DNA of 64,000 bases. Source: Kappaphycus alvarezii. Taxonomy: Eukaryota > Rhodophyta > Florideophyceae > Gigartinales > Solieriaceae. The notes beneath the pieces were generated by a model. The model was not told the origin of the DNA. It saw only the letters and a program-made list of their open reading frames with translations, and made no database searches. Location: positions 868,001 through 932,000 of the forward strand of contig NADL03000675.1 in the NCBI GenBank assembly GCA_002205965.3, written 5' to 3'. Shown here one piece after another: positions 60,692 through 64,000 of the stretch (position 1 is its first letter; every line of letters begins with the position of its first letter). A program made the translations under genes and the position numbers.

Positions 60692-60705
60692 GTTATGGGC
60701 CCAGC
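60692..60705 (+). other. Primer-binding site complementary to the anticodon arm of initiator tRNA-Met
   Basis: GTTATGGGCCCAGC is complementary to the anticodon stem-loop of eukaryotic tRNAi-Met (GCTGGGCCCATAAC). Drosophila copia uses the same half-tRNA priming site. Here the site includes the ATG that opens the gag-pol frame at 60695. Confidence 0.75.
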
Positions 60706-63457
60706 GCCCCAGCACAAAGACCTTCCCTCACGGCCCAAGTTCTCCTGGGACGCGAAATCTCCGCCATGGACCGATGGCAGAGGAGATCAAGAGGAGTACC
60801 GTGACGCTGTAGCCTTGTGGCAACCCTTCCACAATGCGCTTCCTGACAATAATAGCAACAAGTTTCCAACTGCACTCCAAGCCATCTGCCTCAAATCACA
60901 GTTGTATGGACGGGCGAAAGATCTGTGCTCGGGTATCACTGATGCACAACTGGTTGGTGAAGACGCTGTTTCTTTAATCGTTGGACAGATTTACAAGAGA
61001 GATGCCCTCTCTGTCGTGAGCGACGCTTACAAGTCAATCAACCTATTGCTAAACACTAGAAGAGTATCATCGGAAAGCATGAAAAACTTTGAGTCCCGCT
61101 TCAGTGCTCAAGTTGCAAAGCTCAACTCTATCTCCGACACGACAAAGCTGCCGGAGTGTATCACAGCACTAATGTTGCTGTCTAACTCGGCAATTGGCGA
61201 TGCCCAGCGAGTGTCTGTCATGGCTGTCGCGGCCCCTTCGGCCTCTGATCTCAACGCACAGTCCAGTAATGACCAGTATCTTGCTGCTATCACATATGCA
61301 TCTGTCTCTTCTGTCATCAAGCAGTGTGACAAAGCTGTTCACTCTAATGCTAGTCAAACATCCGGTACACTGGCTGCTGGGTCTGGAAGCATGAACAGAA
61401 GCCATAATAGGCATGGAGATTACAGTCGCAATCGCACAAAAATATCGCCTACGATGAAGTACCCCTGTGATACATGTGGTAAGTATGGGCATTGGAAGCG
61501 AAAGCATAGGGCTGATGGATCCTTACCGCCAGGCGTCAAGTCATTCGATACGCCGCAAGTCCCAACGGAACAATCATCCCGTCAACCCAAATCTGAAAAT
61601 CAAAATGTTGGTGATATCTCATCTACCGAAAGCAAAAAGAAGGCAATATCTTTTAACATGGCGACACTTGACGAATTTCCTGAGACTTCTGTCTCTACAG
61701 GACCTCTAGTTGATAGTGGAGCTCCGTACTGCGCAATCGGAATTGTCGAGCTCAATATGCTCGCGGATCACTTTGGGCTGCACCCGAACCCTAAACTCGG
61801 TACGCTTCCAAAAATGCTTCGAGGGTATAACTCATGGCAATATGGGACTGGAGATCATGCCGGCCCTTCTCGCAAGATTCTTGGATCAATCTCTTTGACC
61901 GCCACCTCTGACACTGGTGTCCCTGTGCGTATTGTACACGTGGTACTTGAAGGGTCATCACAGTGGGTGATAGGGCGCAACGTAACAAGCAGGGTTAAAA
62001 TAGAGGACATTGGTCGTAATGACATTGTCTTTGTATCAAACGGTGTCGAACACTGCATCTCTACTATCAGCCGTAACTTCTTGAGCTTTATTCAACTTGA
62101 CAGATTTATTCCTTCTACCATGGAGACAAACATCAAACAAGGGTCCACTCTATCTTGTATATCTGCTATATCGCTTACTGAATCCTCCTGGTCTGATGTG
62201 AAACGAATGATTGACAAAATTCACAAGCACGTATGCGGCCACGCGTCCTTTTCTGATTTCAAACTGCTACTTGAGAGAAACTCTCTTTGGAATGACGCGG
62301 TCTCTCACTACCTATCCGAATTGGTCAATGCATGCCCTGCTTGTCGGTCCACGGCTACGCCGCAGCCGTCACGCAAAGTCCCAATCAGTTCCCTGTCGAA
62401 AGCACTGAATGAAGTTCTATGTATTGACCATCTCTTTCTGGAAGGGCTCTGTCTATTTCACTGCATGGACCTACACTCACGCTACTCTGCATGCCATGTT
62501 GTCCGTACAACATCTCTTTCAGAAGCAGTTATTGGTTTTGAGGCCTGTTGGAATTCTCAGTTCTGGCTTCCGGACTCCCTTCTATGCGAAAAAGCCTTCG
62601 CCGTCGGTGATTTTAAAGAGTATGCAGACTCAGTTAGCATCCCCATTAAGAATGCACCACCGCAGCGACATCACAAGAACCCGATCGAGTCTAAGCATAA
62701 CATCATTAGATCCGTCTTCCTTCGCCTGAAAGCCGCTTCTGATGCTAATGTTGACCCTGTACTTGCTGCTTATCGTGCTGTCACTATTTCAAATGACTTG
62801 TACGGCAACGAAATTATGTCTGCCTTTGAAATGGCTGAAGGTTTCACTAAACCCGTCAATGTCTGCCCTGCCGACACAGTAATCCTTGCCGATGTCCGCG
62901 AGGCACAGGAACAGCTCCAAGCACTCCGCAAACTGGCCCTCATTCTTCGCTCGAAGGCTGTAACCGAAGTTCCTCTCTCGGTCGGTGACTCTGTGGAGAT
63001 ATACCAAAAAAAGGACACGGAAAAGCGTGGCAGGTGGTCAACGCCTAAACCAATCCCCTCCATCGATATCTCCGCTCGCTCAGTCACAGTCCCCGGCGCC
63101 AGTGGCCGCTCTATTACTGCTGCTTTTGAAGACGCTAGACCGTCCCTTCCTCAGCACAGCTTCGCGCAGATTGTTCAGCATGGCCTTGACTCCATTGATG
63201 AGTCGATTCAAGACATAGCCAGACTTGAATTGCAGCCTGAATCTACTATTAGTACTCAGGTTTCCACCCCGACAACCCAGATACCGATGTGTCCTCGGAA
63301 AGTCCCTCTGAAAACCCCAATACTGTTCCTGACAGTGACTTCTCGGCAGACCGCAACAATTCTCCTTCCGTTGGTGACCGTGTTGATGTGCCCTGGGATG
63401 AAGACAGTGTTGTGTACCCTAGCACTGTCCACTCCGAATATGATGACGGTCGCATGA
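60695..63457 (+). CDS. Ty1/copia gag-protease-integrase polyprotein
   Basis: A 920-residue frame. Gag region about 1-230; zinc knuckle CDTCGKYGHWKRKH near 260-275 (last ligand His, not Cys). Aspartic protease LVDSGAPYC with D340-S-G. Integrase HHCC zinc site from IHKHVCGHASF (about 508) to CPACRS (about 546), then the core with IDHLFLEG and HCMDLHSRYSACHVV, and the last acidic residue in HHKNPIESKH. Where the family has G-D-x-A-F, this copy reads CEKAF, so Glu replaces the second catalytic Asp. The order PR-IN-RT makes it Ty1/copia. The sequence style recalls the GalEa/PyRE-like clade reported from red algae (from memory). The frame is lost after about residue 855 by a -1 step. Confidence 0.88.
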   Translation: MGPAPQHKDLPSRPKFSWDAKSPPWTDGRGDQEEYRDAVALWQPFHNALPDNNSNKFPTALQAICLKSQLYGRAKDLCSGITDAQLVGEDAVSLIVGQIYKRDALSVVSDAYKSINLLLNTRRVSSESMKNFESRFSAQVAKLNSISDTTKLPECITALMLLSNSAIGDAQRVSVMAVAAPSASDLNAQSSNDQYLAAITYASVSSVIKQCDKAVHSNASQTSGTLAAGSGSMNRSHNRHGDYSRNRTKISPTMKYPCDTCGKYGHWKRKHRADGSLPPGVKSFDTPQVPTEQSSRQPKSENQNVGDISSTESKKKAISFNMATLDEFPETSVSTGPLVDSGAPYCAIGIVELNMLADHFGLHPNPKLGTLPKMLRGYNSWQYGTGDHAGPSRKILGSISLTATSDTGVPVRIVHVVLEGSSQWVIGRNVTSRVKIEDIGRNDIVFVSNGVEHCISTISRNFLSFIQLDRFIPSTMETNIKQGSTLSCISAISLTESSWSDVKRMIDKIHKHVCGHASFSDFKLLLERNSLWNDAVSHYLSELVNACPACRSTATPQPSRKVPISSLSKALNEVLCIDHLFLEGLCLFHCMDLHSRYSACHVVRTTSLSEAVIGFEACWNSQFWLPDSLLCEKAFAVGDFKEYADSVSIPIKNAPPQRHHKNPIESKHNIIRSVFLRLKAASDANVDPVLAAYRAVTISNDLYGNEIMSAFEMAEGFTKPVNVCPADTVILADVREAQEQLQALRKLALILRSKAVTEVPLSVGDSVEIYQKKDTEKRGRWSTPKPIPSIDISARSVTVPGASGRSITAAFEDARPSLPQHSFAQIVQHGLDSIDESIQDIARLELQPESTISTQVSTPTTQIPMCPRKVPLKTPILFLTVTSRQTATILLPLVTVLMCPGMKTVLCTLALSTPNMMTVA

Positions 63458-64000
63458 CTATTCATTATGATAACGGTGATATTGAAACCGTTGATATGAC
63501 AACAGTACAGTGGAATCACTCTACTCCGCTCTCTGGCAGCAGCGGAAAGGTAACTAATGATCTTCATGTAATCAGTTCTGAACATAAAGTCCTGTCTCCG
63601 ATGCTAGAACACTTTGGCAAAAAGCCCTTTCTAAAATACCGTGCACAAGGATTCGACCAATATCCCCTTGTCAACGCGTATACTGTAGAAGAAGAAACGT
63701 TACTCAAGACTTCACGGCCCGTATATCATCGCTATGTTCCCAAAGGTGCGAATGTGATAAGTAGTCACACAATTTATAAGGTGAAGAGGAACGATGATGG
63801 CACTCTGAAATTGAAAGCACACATTGACCCTCATGGCAACGAAGATGATCTCAAAGACATCCTGAACAAAGATTGTACCACCTGTCCCCAGACTGGTCTA
63901 CGTGTTCTCGAATCTATTGCGTCGCTACTTGGATGGCAGCTCTACAAAGCTGATGTAACTGCAGCCTTCCTTCAAACTGGTGCAGCTGATCGCGATGTTA
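63253..64000 (+). CDS. Copia pol continuation: linker and start of reverse transcriptase, cut by the right edge
   Basis: Open in the -1 frame from after a TAG at 63250 to the window end. An acidic linker (DSDFSADRNNSPSVGDRVDV) is followed by the copia RT start: SSHTIYKVKRNDDGTLKLKA, then HIDPHGNED, CPQTGLRVLESIASLLGW and KADVTAAFLQTG, which contains the first catalytic Asp. No canonical -1 slippery heptamer is visible in the overlap, so a lost base is more likely than programmed frameshifting. Confidence 0.8.

Noticed and set aside
1-64000. CRISPR arrays, bacterial operons, rRNA or tRNA genes
   Set aside because: No spaced identical repeats with unique spacers, no Shine-Dalgarno organisation, and no B-box or cloverleaf that I could find by eye.

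Overview
This is a nuclear window from a eukaryote. It has spliced genes with short GT-AG introns (about 95-195 nt, several with a CTAAC branch site), Kozak-type starts, TATA boxes and LTR retrotransposons. Genes are compact and intron-poor. A Rubisco-methyltransferase-like SET protein with a possible transit peptide hints at a photosynthetic lineage. My best guess is a multicellular red alga, but nothing in the window proves it.

Layout. Positions 1-8.5 kb hold small host genes: an unrecognised protein cut by the left edge, the CAAX protease RCE1, a 46-residue protein, a P-loop kinase and a glyoxalase-fold (VOC) protein. From about 8.6 to 31 kb lies a very AT-rich island with no supportable host gene. 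It contains a decayed Pif1/Helitron-type helicase, a decayed Ty1/copia element with an apparent nested insertion, and tandem duplications. From 31.4 to 58 kb the window is gene-dense: importin-5-like karyopherin, alpha/beta hydrolase, SET-domain protein, C2 protein, two tail-to-tail p24 cargo receptors, a LolD/MacB-type ABC ATPase, SDHAF2, a TruA-type pseudouridine synthase, copine, a TMEM230/134-like membrane protein, TFIIH p44 and a PH-domain protein kinase. From 58.9 kb to the end there is a proline-rich decayed or unrecognised region, then the 5' two-thirds of a fresh Ty1/copia element that runs off the right edge.

The genes are unrelated housekeeping functions: nuclear import, transcription/repair, early secretory traffic, prenyl-protein processing, tRNA modification, mitochondrial complex II assembly and signalling. 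They form no pathway or operon. Shared architecture is visible: divergent promoters, convergent ends with minimal spacing, and pyrimidine-rich coding-strand leaders.

The strongest anomaly is that about 22 reading-frame breaks in the conserved genes at 31-54 kb, plus one in the copia element, are all of one kind. Each behaves as one missing base, and many sit at a short homopolymer. This looks like a systematic sequence or assembly defect rather than gene decay. A second recurring signal is a palindrome-rich TACTG/CAGTA pentamer repeat that sits between host genes and is nearly absent inside the AT-rich island.
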